Assembly: GCA_030636765.1 (NCBI GenBank)
Contig: DAOVWI010000069.1
Location: 1 to 11,356 of the forward strand
Reading direction: 5' to 3'
Length of the DNA: 11,356 bases
Source of the DNA: Gemmatimonadales bacterium
GTDB taxonomy: Bacteria; Gemmatimonadota; Gemmatimonadetes; Palauibacterales; Palauibacteraceae
Positions 1-6,523 of this stretch are shown piece by piece. The translations under genes were made by a program, and so were the position numbers. The notes beneath the pieces were generated by a model. It did not search any database and was not told the origin of the DNA. It worked only from the letters and a program-made list of their open reading frames with translations. Position 1 is the stretch's first letter, and every line of letters begins with the position of its first letter.

Positions 1-1043
1 GGCTGTTCGAGGCGGACTATCCGGACACGCTCAGCCGGCGCGAATTCTTCCGGGACGTGCTTCGCCGGGTGGACCAACGGCCCGGCGTGGCGGCGGCGTC
101 CGTCATCACGGCGCTTCCGGGCGTGTGGTCGTACGACGGATCGTTCGCCGTCGAGGGCAAGCCGTACGACCGGGACCAGGACTATCCCGACACACAATGG
201 GCGGTTGCCTCACCGAACTTCCTCGACGTGTTCGGGGTCTCGGTGCTGGAGGGGCGGGGCTTCGGGCCCCAGGACACGTACGACGCCATGCCGGTGACGG
301 TCGTTACGAAGAGCCTAGTCGAGCGGTTCTTCCCGGGCGAGTCGCCGGTAGGCAGGCGAGTCCGGCTGGGTGTCTCCGACAGCGAGGAACCGTGGCGCAC
401 GATCGTGGGCGTGATTCCCGACGTGTACATGGAGGGTCTCTCGAACATCGGCGAGACCGATCCATGGGGCATGTACTTCCCGCTAGACCAGTCCGACATC
501 CGGTTCGCATACGTCGCCCTTCGCGCCGAGGGCGATGACCCGATGACGCTCGCGGCGGGTGCGCGGGGTGACGTCGCCGCGGTCGATCCCGACATCCCGC
601 TCTACTGGACCCAGTCACACCAGGCCGCGATCGACGAGCAGACGTGGTTCTACCGAATCTTCGGAAACCTCTTCATGGTGTTCGGGCTGGTCGCGCTGTT
701 TCTCGCATCGGTGGGGCTGTACGGCGTGATGGCCGCCTCGGTCAGCAACCGCACGAACGAGATGGGCATCCGCATGGCTCTGGGTGCGCAGAGCGGCGAC
801 GTGCTGCAGCTGATCCTGCGGCAGGGGGCGGTCCAGATCGGGATCGGCATAGCCCTCGGCCTGGCGCTCGCCGCGCTCCTCTCGAAGGGCCTCGAGATCG
901 TGCTCTTCCAGGTCGAGCCCTGGGACCCGGCGGTCTTCGTGTTGATCGCGGTCGTACTGGCGGCGGTCGGCATGCTGGCTTCGTACGTGCCGGCGAGGCG
1001 CGCGACGCGCGTGGACCCGGCGGTGGCGCTCCGCTACGAGTAG
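1..1043 (+). CDS. MacB/FtsX-like ABC transporter permease, 5' truncated (ADOP-type)
   Basis: This is the C-terminal part of an inner-membrane ABC permease of the MacB/FtsX class, which usually works with a separate ATPase in efflux or lipoprotein/peptide extrusion. The frame is open from nt 3, so the GTG at 57 is not the true start; the rest lies upstream of the window. The first two thirds are the end of a MacB-like periplasmic core domain. An FtsX domain with three membrane segments follows, at about nt 655-740, 810-890 and 920-980. The loop after the first segment carries NEMGIRMALGA, and the protein ends in PARRATRVDPAVALRYE; both are typical of this family. It is convergent with the next gene. 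The substrate cannot be told from this part. The family call is firm; the ADOP subtype is inferred from sequence style. Confidence 0.9.
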   Translation, partial: LFEADYPDTLSRREFFRDVLRRVDQRPGVAAASVITALPGVWSYDGSFAVEGKPYDRDQDYPDTQWAVASPNFLDVFGVSVLEGRGFGPQDTYDAMPVTVVTKSLVERFFPGESPVGRRVRLGVSDSEEPWRTIVGVIPDVYMEGLSNIGETDPWGMYFPLDQSDIRFAYVALRAEGDDPMTLAAGARGDVAAVDPDIPLYWTQSHQAAIDEQTWFYRIFGNLFMVFGLVALFLASVGLYGVMAASVSNRTNEMGIRMALGAQSGDVLQLILRQGAVQIGIGIALGLALAALLSKGLEIVLFQVEPWDPAVFVLIAVVLAAVGMLASYVPARRATRVDPAVALRYE

Positions 1044-1081
1044 GGCCGGCCGGACGCTGGAAGCTGTGGCCCGCGCCGGCT

Positions 1082-1103
1082 GAGGCACCCGGCCGGGCGC
1101 CTC
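1082..1103. terminator. GC-rich hairpin between convergent genes, possible bidirectional terminator
   Basis: This is a near-perfect inverted repeat with 11-bp abutting arms and one mismatch (an A facing a C). As RNA it gives a stem of about 9 bp with a GGCC loop. It lies between the plus-strand permease stop (1043) and the minus-strand stop codon at 1104-1106. No T-tract follows on either side, so it is not a classical intrinsic terminator. Its place between two converging genes is the main support. Confidence 0.4.
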
Positions 1104-1388
1104 CTACGAGCCCTCCTCCTGGTTCGTGAGGAGCTTCTCCTGGAACTCCTGAACCTCCAGCAGGCGGCCCACATCCGACTCCGTGTTGGCTTGCTGCTGC
1201 TCCAGCAGCGCCAACCGCTGCTCGACAAGCGCCAGGTGCTCGGCCGCGCCCTGCGTCTGCCGCATCCGCGCCACCGCCTCGACAATCGGCTTTAGGGCGA
1301 AGCGGGCGGTGAGGCCGGCTACCGGGATGAGGACGATTAGGGTTCCCATTATGACGCCCGCGAGCGCTACCCAGTCTACTGGCACCAT
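1104..1388 (-). CDS. Small membrane-anchored coiled-coil protein, unknown function
   Basis: I do not recognise this 94-residue protein. One hydrophobic segment (about residues 7-29) is followed by a helical region rich in Glu, Gln, Leu and Ala (about 37-90). Its heptad-like spacing, as in LVEQRLALLEQQ, suggests a coiled coil. The layout is that of a short-tail membrane protein with a cytoplasmic or periplasmic coiled-coil arm that probably oligomerises. Upstream is AAAGGAGGA, the strongest Shine-Dalgarno match in the window. It sits only 3 nt from the ATG at 1388 but 6 nt from the in-frame GTG at 1385, so translation may begin at either. It follows the DUF1028 gene by 32 nt and is probably the last gene of that operon. 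Confidence 0.72.
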   Translation of the reverse strand: MVPVDWVALAGVIMGTLIVLIPVAGLTARFALKPIVEAVARMRQTQGAAEHLALVEQRLALLEQQQANTESDVGRLLEVQEFQEKLLTNQEEGS

Positions 1389-1390
1389 GA

Positions 1391-1399
1391 TCCTCCTTT
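1391..1399 (-). promoter_or_regulatory. Strong ribosome binding site AAAGGAGGA
   Basis: A near-complete anti-SD match lies just before the 94-residue gene. AGGAGG is 3 nt from the ATG (1388) and 6 nt from the adjacent GTG (1385), so the second codon has the better spacing. This suggests high expression relative to the neighbouring genes. Confidence 0.75.
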
Positions 1400-1420
1400 A
1401 GCAGGGTTTTCAGGAATCTG

Positions 1421-2461
1421 TTAGCGGCCCGCCTCGAGTATCCGGGCGAGCGTTGCCTGGTCATCCGGCAGAAGCCCCACCACCACCAGCCGGGGGACCA
1501 GCTCCCGCCACGCCGGATGCAGGGCGTAGGCCCGGGCGAACAGCGGGAGCGCTTCCTCCGTCCGACCTTCTGAAACCAGTGTCACGGCATGCCAGAACAC
1601 GGGTTCCGACCGGTCCGGCAGCAACTCCTCCGCCTTCCCGTATTCGACGAGCGCCAGGTCTATCTCACCAGCCGTCACGTGCTCGTCGCCAGCGTTCATG
1701 CGCCGATAGGCGCGGGCGACCGTGAGCACCCGACGGAGCTCGGCGAGCGGCGCCGCATGGTCCTCGACGCGAAGGTCGTACAGACGGTCCTCCCAGGGGC
1801 GGCCGCTGGGATGCGCGGCAACCACGAGAAGCGCCGCGGACTGCTTTCCGCGCATGTCTCCTCCCTCGGCCTGAGCGGCCTCGAGCGCCGTCATCAGTCG
1901 CTCCGCGAGATCCCCCTCCGTCTCGGCATACACCCGGAACATCGCATCGCACACGGTCGGCCGGTGCATGAGGTTCGCCTGAACGGTGAAGCCCGGGCCG
2001 GTCCGGTCGCACGCCTCGGCGATGGCCGAAGCTCCGGTGTGGACGGCGGTGCGGCCCTCGGCGTCCACCATGCCGACCTGCCGAACCTCCGGATGCGCGT
2101 CGGCGGCCAGCAGGCCCGCCAGGGTCTCCGGCGCGCTTTTCCCGATTCCCATTATCTCCAGACCGAGCAGGCCGTACCCGGGGTCGATGAACGACTGCGT
2201 GGCAACCGCTCCCACACCACTCTCGGCCCACGGCACGACGGTGCCGACCGAGAACCAGTGAGACTGGACCGCCACTCCCAGCTGCCCGGTCTCCGGATCC
2301 CGGGCGACGATCGAGTACGTCGTGACCGGTCGCCTCGGAACCTCGCCGATCGCCGCTCGGTCCGCGCGCGGCTGAGCACAAAGCGGTTGCGCGGCCGGGC
2401 CGAGCGGCCAGAGGGCGAAAAAAAGAACGGTGGGCAGGACGATCCGTCTTGAGCCGAGCAT
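1421..2461 (-). CDS. Secreted DUF1028 family protein with C-terminal TPR-like region
   Basis: DUF1028 proteins have an Ntn-hydrolase-like fold and no settled activity. With the start chosen here the protein has 346 residues. Residues 1-30 form a signal peptide (MLGSRR, then a hydrophobic core, then PLCAQ), so it should be exported; the Cys is not in a good lipobox. The DUF1028 core runs from about 46 to 235. It contains TYSIVARDPETGQLGVAVQS, then SVGTVVPWAESGVGAVATQS, FIDPGYG and HTGAS. Residues 255-325 look like one or two TPR-type helix pairs (EIDLALVEYGKAEELLP and RTEEALPLFARAYALHP). A start at 2518 is also open, but it would overlap the upstream hydrolase and bury the signal peptide. The ATG at 2461 has GGAG 7 nt upstream. 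It lies 25 nt after the hydrolase stop, probably in one operon. Confidence 0.88.
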   Translation of the reverse strand: MLGSRRIVLPTVLFFALWPLGPAAQPLCAQPRADRAAIGEVPRRPVTTYSIVARDPETGQLGVAVQSHWFSVGTVVPWAESGVGAVATQSFIDPGYGLLGLEIMGIGKSAPETLAGLLAADAHPEVRQVGMVDAEGRTAVHTGASAIAEACDRTGPGFTVQANLMHRPTVCDAMFRVYAETEGDLAERLMTALEAAQAEGGDMRGKQSAALLVVAAHPSGRPWEDRLYDLRVEDHAAPLAELRRVLTVARAYRRMNAGDEHVTAGEIDLALVEYGKAEELLPDRSEPVFWHAVTLVSEGRTEEALPLFARAYALHPAWRELVPRLVVVGLLPDDQATLARILEAGR

Positions 2462-2486
2462 TCCGCATCTCCACGCTGAGGTCGTC

Positions 2487-3269
2487 CTATGTTGCCGTCT
2501 GCCCGTCCGAGGTGGCAATGGTGGCTCCTGAAGGCCAGCGCCATTCGGCCAGTATCTGCGCCATGTCCAGGTTCGGCGCGATCAGGCAGGCATGCCCGTG
2601 ACCCTCCAGCATTCGCAGCGTCGAGCGCGGCACCCGTGCCGCCATGTACCGGGCCTGCTGGACCGAGGGGATGAGGTGGTCGCGCTCCGCCGCGAGGAAG
2701 AGCGTCGGCGTCCGGATCTCGGGGAGGCGATCCCGGACGTCATACTCTCGGAGGATCCGAAGCCGGTTCACGTAACCCTCACGGGTCGCACGGCTGGTCA
2801 GCTCGTAGAACCGGTGGATCTCGGCCCGGTGGGTGTAGCGGGAGTGTAGGCGGAACGCCGTCAGCCTCCTCACCAGACCCATCGCCTTCCACGGCATGGC
2901 CTGGATCCCCCCGATGGCGAGCCTGAGCCGGGCTTGCGGACGGAAGTAGGGGAAGGTGTTCAGTACGACGAGCCGCGACACCAGCTCGGGCCGCTCGAGG
3001 ACGAACGAGAGCGAGAGCGCGCCACCGAACGACTCGCCGAGCACGACGGCCGGTTCCCCGTCGGGCGATGCGCGCCGCACGACCCGGGCGAGATCTTCGA
3101 CCAGCGTGCTCATGTGCGCGCCCGCGTCGCGGAGTGTGTAGGTGACGACCCGGTAGCGGCGGGAGAGCGCGGGTATCTGCCGATAGAACAGCAGGCCGGT
3201 TCCATCCATCCCGGGCACGTAGACGAGCGGAGGCCCCGCTCCCTCGATCGCTGTGCGAGGATCGTACAC
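2487..3269 (-). CDS. Alpha/beta hydrolase
   Basis: This is a 260-residue alpha/beta-hydrolase-fold enzyme with no signal peptide, probably cytoplasmic. The oxyanion region is VYVPGMDGTG (residues 17-25). The nucleophile elbow is GESFGG, with Ser80. The acid is probably Asp197 in AAERDHLIP, and the base His224 or His226 in EGHGHACLI. A cap region lies at about residues 110-170. These features fit an esterase, lipase-like or MenH/acyl-hydrolase enzyme; the substrate cannot be read from the sequence. The start is GTG at 3269. An in-frame TGA lies 12 nt upstream, so no longer form exists, and AAGGAG sits about 12 nt before the GTG, a rather long spacing. It is the first gene of the minus-strand run towards DUF1028 and is divergent from the acyltransferase gene. 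Confidence 0.88.
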   Translation of the reverse strand: MYDPRTAIEGAGPPLVYVPGMDGTGLLFYRQIPALSRRYRVVTYTLRDAGAHMSTLVEDLARVVRRASPDGEPAVVLGESFGGALSLSFVLERPELVSRLVVLNTFPYFRPQARLRLAIGGIQAMPWKAMGLVRRLTAFRLHSRYTHRAEIHRFYELTSRATREGYVNRLRILREYDVRDRLPEIRTPTLFLAAERDHLIPSVQQARYMAARVPRSTLRMLEGHGHACLIAPNLDMAQILAEWRWPSGATIATSDGQTAT

Positions 3270-3299
3270 GTCCGGGCGTCACTCCTTACATTTCCGTTG

Positions 3300-3327
3300 T
3301 TCCGGTCGCTGGGGATCGCCACCGGAA
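3300..3327. promoter_or_regulatory. Inverted repeat in divergent promoter region (operator candidate)
   Basis: Perfect 7-bp arms TTCCGGT (3300-3306) and ACCGGAA (3321-3327) are separated by 14 nt. They lie in the roughly 120-bp space between the divergent hydrolase and acyltransferase genes. The position suits a shared operator. A repeat of this size can arise by chance in so short a space, so support is weak. I saw no convincing -35/-10 pair for either gene here. Confidence 0.25.
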
Positions 3328-3350
3328 GTGCTCCGCCTCGCTGCGAACAC

Positions 3351-3384
3351 GTCGCCACCGAGCCTGAGTCGCCACCGAGCCTGA
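3351..3384 (+). repeat. 17-bp perfect tandem duplication before the acyltransferase start
   Basis: GTCGCCACCGAGCCTGA occurs twice head to tail (3351-3367 and 3368-3384) with no mismatch. The second copy ends 5 bp before the start codon at 3390. The duplication occupies the place where a ribosome binding site should be, and neither copy contains a good one. Confidence 0.9.
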
Positions 3385-3389
3385 ATGAT

Positions 3390-4145
3390 ATGGCAATGAA
3401 TGCGGATAGTTCACGCAGGATCGCACGCGGCGTCTGGACCGTGCTCTCGGGCTTCGTCGTCGAGAGCCTGGTCTTCGCGCTGGCCGTCCTGCCGGCCGCC
3501 CTCTTCTGGGCGTGGCACTTTCGCTGGTCGCTCCCGGTGCACTGGCTGCGAATCCTCGTGCTCACGCTCGCGTTCGTCCCGGCCTACCTGCTCTTCGCGC
3601 TCGGCCTCATGCTGTTCTCAGCGCTCATCACCCGTCTCCTGGGCTGGCGCACGCCCGCCGGGATGGAGATGCGAATCGCCGACATGGAGTGGCCGCTCCT
3701 GCGCTGGGCCCGCTACATGATCTCCCAGCACATCGTCCGGCTGTTCGCGGGCGCCTTCTACCGATCGACCCCGGTCTGGACGCTCTATCTGCGGCTCAAC
3801 GGCGCGAAGATGGGACGCGGTGTGTTCGTGAACAGCCTCGTTCTGACAGACCACAACCTGCTGGAGTTCGGGGATGGTGTGGTAATCGGCTCCGACGTGC
3901 ACCTCTCCGGGCACACGGTCGAGGCCGGCGTCGTCAAGACCGCACCGGTCCGACTCGGGAACAACGTCACGGTCGGCACGGGGAGCGTGATCGGGATCGG
4001 CGTCGAGATCGGTGACAACACGCAGGTGGGGGCGCTCAGCTTGATCCCCAAACACCGCACCCTGGCAGCGAACGCCATCTACGTGGGCGTTCCCGTTCGT
4101 CGGATCGACGCACCGGAACCCGGCAAGCCGGAGGGGCCTCCTTAG
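3390..4145 (+). CDS. Membrane-anchored left-handed beta-helix acyltransferase (Pls/PosA C-terminal-like)
   Basis: This 251-residue protein has two N-terminal membrane regions (about 15-43 and 53-84) and a short amphipathic link (100-140). A left-handed beta-helix hexapeptide-repeat domain follows (about 141-235), seen in FGDGVVIGSDVHLSG and VRLGNNVTVGTGSVIGIGVEIGDN. Such domains transfer acetyl or other acyl groups; His155, His171 and His175 are candidate catalytic residues. The motif set STPVWTLYLRLNGAKMG then TDHNLLEFGD recalls the C-terminal part of Pls/PosA-type synthetases, which make poly-lysine-like polymers. Here it is a separate protein with no adenylation domain in view. The frame is open back to 2934, but that stretch is antisense to the hydrolase and low in sense. 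ATG 3390 or ATG 3396 is the likely start; neither has a good ribosome site. The acceptor is unknown. Confidence 0.82.
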   Translation: MAMNADSSRRIARGVWTVLSGFVVESLVFALAVLPAALFWAWHFRWSLPVHWLRILVLTLAFVPAYLLFALGLMLFSALITRLLGWRTPAGMEMRIADMEWPLLRWARYMISQHIVRLFAGAFYRSTPVWTLYLRLNGAKMGRGVFVNSLVLTDHNLLEFGDGVVIGSDVHLSGHTVEAGVVKTAPVRLGNNVTVGTGSVIGIGVEIGDNTQVGALSLIPKHRTLAANAIYVGVPVRRIDAPEPGKPEGPP

Positions 4146-4157
4146 CCCGTCGGTTGG

Positions 4158-5249
4158 CTAGAGGTCCTTTCGGCTGGTCCCCTCGATCTCGAGCACGAAA
4201 TCGGGGCCGTACGCCCTGGCTGGGGTCTGGAAGCCGGGGGGAGCCTGGCCTCCCAGCACGCGCTCGACGACGGCCACGGCGGTCCGGGCCGTGAACGTGT
4301 AGCCCTCGGGACCGATGAGAACAGCGGATGCCCTCGCTCCGACCTCGTCGGTGACCTCGCCGAAGGCGCGCATCTCTCCGCGCGCCCGCTGGCCGGCGCT
4401 CGGTCCGCTGACGCGGCGTCGCACGGCCTGCCCGAGCACGCGCCGCACGAGGGACGAGCGAAGCAGCCATCCGAGGCGCCCCGTCGCTCGCATGGCCCGC
4501 TGCAGCCGCGGCGGCGCGGCGGCGTACACCTCGATGTCCCCGATGCCGGTGGTGTGATAGGCGGTGGCCACGTCGCCCCATGGGATCGTGATCGCGGAAT
4601 ACGGTCCGTCCCCGAAATCGAACGTGCGGGACTTCCAACCGGCCGGTACCGGCGTGAGGCGCCCCCCCTGTCGGACCATCCCCTCCTGTCCGAGCCGCTC
4701 GAGCATGGAGAGGGCGGTGCCCCGGGAGACTCCCCCGCGGGAGAAGATCGCGAGCGTGAGGCGGGAGGCCGTTGGGAGCCGTCGCTTCAGGTGTGCCGCC
4801 AGACAGTCTGTGGGCACGACGTCCATGCCTACGCCGGGCAGCAGCATGATACCGGCCTCCCCAGCCCGGGCATCGAGAGCCGCCGCACCCTCGAACACGT
4901 CGATCTCCCCGGTGATGTCCAGATAGTGTCGCCTCGTCCGAAGACACGCTTCCACCATCGGACGGAAGGTCTCGGAGAACGGCCCAGCGCAATGAAGGAC
5001 CAGGGGGACATCGGAGAGGGCCCTATCCAGCGCCTCGGAATCTTCAAGCGAAAAGACCAGGTGCGGCAGCCCGAGGCGGCCGGCCTGTTGCTCCAGCGCC
5101 TCGCCGTCCCGCCCGGCCAGCACCGGCTTTAGGCCACGCTCCACCGCCAGGCGGGCGACCAGGCGCCCCGTGTAGCCGTAGGAACCGTAGAGGAGGAAGC
5201 TCGACGATCCGGCCGCGCCTTCGGCGCCCCCGGAAGCGTGATTCGTCAA
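4158..5249 (-). CDS. Saccharopine dehydrogenase-like NAD(P)-binding oxidoreductase, TTG start coupled to arsM
   Basis: This is a 363-residue protein of the saccharopine-dehydrogenase NADP-binding family, which includes the mycobacterial trans-acting enoyl reductase. The Rossmann entry FLLYGSYGYTGR (residues 18-29) is clear. It is followed by PVLAGRD (42-48), HCAGPF (86-91), HYLDITGE (108-115) and GVGMDVVPTDCLA (139-151), the usual order for the family. The C-terminal half is a substrate domain with no recognisable catalytic motif. The start is TTG at 5249, whose last two bases plus the next A form the TGA of arsM. No ATG or GTG lies between it and the Rossmann loop, so TTG is almost forced, and translation is probably coupled to arsM. 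This implies co-expression under ArsR. The substrate is unknown; lysine breakdown is unlikely because no partner gene is present. Confidence 0.85.
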   Translation of the reverse strand: MTNHASGGAEGAAGSSSFLLYGSYGYTGRLVARLAVERGLKPVLAGRDGEALEQQAGRLGLPHLVFSLEDSEALDRALSDVPLVLHCAGPFSETFRPMVEACLRTRRHYLDITGEIDVFEGAAALDARAGEAGIMLLPGVGMDVVPTDCLAAHLKRRLPTASRLTLAIFSRGGVSRGTALSMLERLGQEGMVRQGGRLTPVPAGWKSRTFDFGDGPYSAITIPWGDVATAYHTTGIGDIEVYAAAPPRLQRAMRATGRLGWLLRSSLVRRVLGQAVRRRVSGPSAGQRARGEMRAFGEVTDEVGARASAVLIGPEGYTFTARTAVAVVERVLGGQAPPGFQTPARAYGPDFVLEIEGTSRKDL

Positions 5250-6070
5250 CCGTCCGCCGGCTTTCGCGCCCGGATGAACGCCGCCATGAACCGTTCATCC
5301 ACGAGCGGCGCGACCTCGTCCGCATCGATGCCCGCCGCCTCCAGGAAGTCGCGGGCGTCCTCTACCCGATAGACCCTCGTCGGCTCGATCTCCACGTCGA
5401 CGAACCCGGCCTCGGCCAGAAGACGCACGTACTCCTCCTCCTCCAGCGCGCCGGCCACGCAGCCGGCCCACAGCTCGATGCTCCGGCGGATCAGCTCGGG
5501 GACCGGACCTCTCACCACCACGTCCGACACGGCGAAGCGGCCGCCCGGCCGGAGAACCCGATACGCTTCGGCCAGCACCCGCCCCTTGTCGGCCGACAGG
5601 TTGATCACGCAGTTCGAAATGATCACGTCGACCGACGCGTCGGGAAGCGGAACGCTCTCGATCTCTCCCTTCAGGAACTCCACGTTCTCGACCCCCGCCT
5701 CCTGCTGGTTGCGGCGGGCGAGCTCCAGCATCTCGTCGGTCATGTCGAGACCGTACGCCCTTCCCGTGGGGCCGACCCGCTGAGCCGAAAGGAGGACGTC
5801 GATTCCGCCGCCCGAGCCGAGATCCAGCACCGTCTCTCCCACCTCCAGCTCGGCGAGAGCCGCAGGGTTCCCGCACCCAAGCGAGGCCAGCACCGCCGTC
5901 TCGGGGAGCGTCGCCGCCTCGCCGGGCGAGTACAGGTTCGACGTGATCGGATCGGAGCTTCCCTGCGAAGCGGTCTCGCTGCAGCATCCCGGCTTCGCTC
6001 CACCGGATACCTCCGCCGCGGCCCGCCCGTACTTCTCGCGCACCGCTGTCTTGATGTCTGCTCCCCTCAT
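5246..6070 (-). CDS. arsM: Arsenite S-adenosylmethionine methyltransferase ArsM
   Basis: ArsM methylates As(III) with S-adenosylmethionine in the cytosol, giving mono-, di- and volatile trimethylarsenicals. The protein has 274 residues, within the family range. The SAM-binding motif VLDLGSGGGID lies at 81-91, the acidic residue after strand 2 is in GLDM (107-110), and ISNCVINL (151-158) is the ArsM form of motif IV. The conserved arsenic-binding cysteines are Cys66 (SLGCGNP), Cys154 (SNCVINL) and Cys204 (WAGCVAGAL). A further pair, Cys29-Cys30, sits in the N-terminal region, as is common in the family. The ATG at 6070 has GGGAG about 7 nt upstream. It follows arsR by 70 bp on the same strand and overlaps the next gene by 4 bp, so it sits inside an ArsR-controlled operon. 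Confidence 0.95.
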   Translation of the reverse strand: MRGADIKTAVREKYGRAAAEVSGGAKPGCCSETASQGSSDPITSNLYSPGEAATLPETAVLASLGCGNPAALAELEVGETVLDLGSGGGIDVLLSAQRVGPTGRAYGLDMTDEMLELARRNQQEAGVENVEFLKGEIESVPLPDASVDVIISNCVINLSADKGRVLAEAYRVLRPGGRFAVSDVVVRGPVPELIRRSIELWAGCVAGALEEEEYVRLLAEAGFVDVEIEPTRVYRVEDARDFLEAAGIDADEVAPLVDERFMAAFIRARKPADG

Positions 6071-6093
6071 TCATCTTCTCCCGCGTTGATTCA

Positions 6094-6139
6094 CTCTCTT
6101 CTCAAACACAGTCGCGCTCTCTCCTCAAACACAGTCGCG
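6094..6139 (-). repeat. 23-bp tandem duplication between arsR and arsM
   Basis: Two 23-bp units (6094-6116 and 6117-6139) differ at a single base (T against C at unit position 7). The shared core CTCAAACACAGTCGCG is identical, and the CTC after unit 2 repeats the start of the unit. The second unit ends 1 bp short of the arsR stop codon (6141-6143). The duplication fills most of the arsR-arsM spacer and lengthens it by 23 bp. Confidence 0.9.
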
Positions 6140-6140
6140 C

Positions 6141-6482
6141 TCAGCAGCACTCGTCATCGATCATGGTCACGGACACGCCGCCATCGCCCAACTCGTCGAG
6201 GAACCCGCCCAGCTCGCTCAGGGCATCCTCGTTCAGCCCGTAGTAGATCCACCTTCCCCGCCGGGTCGCGACCACGAGCCCCGCCTCCCTCAGCGTCTTC
6301 AGATGGAAGGAAAGCAGCGGCTGCTTGGCGCCGATCACGACTGCGAGCTCACAGACGCACCGCTCTCCACTTCCGAGAAGCTGGAGGACCCGCAGGCGCT
6401 TCCGGTCGCCCAGGGCCCGAAAGGCCCTGGGCGTATCCAGGCCAGTTCTGACCTCCCCTGCCCTTCCGCCTCGAGTGCTCAT
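6141..6482 (-). CDS. arsR: ArsR family metalloregulator, probable As(III)-responsive repressor
   Basis: This 113-residue winged-helix repressor of the ArsR/SmtB family should bind its own operator as a dimer and leave it when As(III) or Sb(III) binds. The classic metalloid motif is present as GERCVCELA, with Cys42 and Cys44 in the helix before the recognition helix. The recognition region is KQPLLSFHLKTLREAGLV (53-70) and the wing is TRRGRWIYYGLN (73-84). The protein ends in DDECC, so Cys112 and Cys113 could supply further ligands. The ATG at 6482 has only a weak AGGG nearby, and the promoter -10 box ends 6 nt before it, so the mRNA is nearly leaderless. It heads the arsM operon on the minus strand. 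Confidence 0.93.
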   Translation of the reverse strand: MSTRGGRAGEVRTGLDTPRAFRALGDRKRLRVLQLLGSGERCVCELAVVIGAKQPLLSFHLKTLREAGLVVATRRGRWIYYGLNEDALSELGGFLDELGDGGVSVTMIDDECC

Positions 6483-6488
6483 AGCCCT

Positions 6489-6516
6489 AATATATCAATA
6501 TATGTTGATATGGCAA
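6489..6516 (-). promoter_or_regulatory. arsR promoter, TTGCCA-16 bp-TATATT
   Basis: On the minus strand, TTGCCA (6516-6511) and TATATT (6494-6489) are separated by 16 bp, close to the sigma70 consensus. The -10 box ends 6 nt before the arsR ATG, so transcription should begin at or next to the start codon. This is an AT-rich island in GC-rich DNA, just downstream of the DUF3224 stop codon, so the ars genes do not need the upstream operon's promoter. Confidence 0.72.
6492..6511. promoter_or_regulatory. ArsR operator palindrome between -35 and -10
   Basis: Perfect 7-bp arms ATATCAA (6492-6498) and TTGATAT (6505-6511) flank a 6-bp AT-rich centre. ATCAA-N6-TTGAT type palindromes are usual ArsR/SmtB-family operators. 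It fills the space between the promoter boxes and overlaps part of the -10, so bound ArsR would block RNA polymerase. The autoregulation is inferred. Confidence 0.75.
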
Positions 6517-6523
6517 GGGGTCG

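Noticed and set aside
1589..2452. 287-codon plus-strand open frame
   Set aside because: It is the antisense shadow of the DUF1028 gene. Long antisense frames are expected at this GC content, and its composition is rich in Arg, Gly and His with no domain.
2934..3389. Upstream extension of the beta-helix acyltransferase frame giving a 403-residue protein
   Set aside because: The extra part is antisense to the alpha/beta hydrolase and resembles no protein domain. The membrane segments and a sensible N-terminus begin at 3390.
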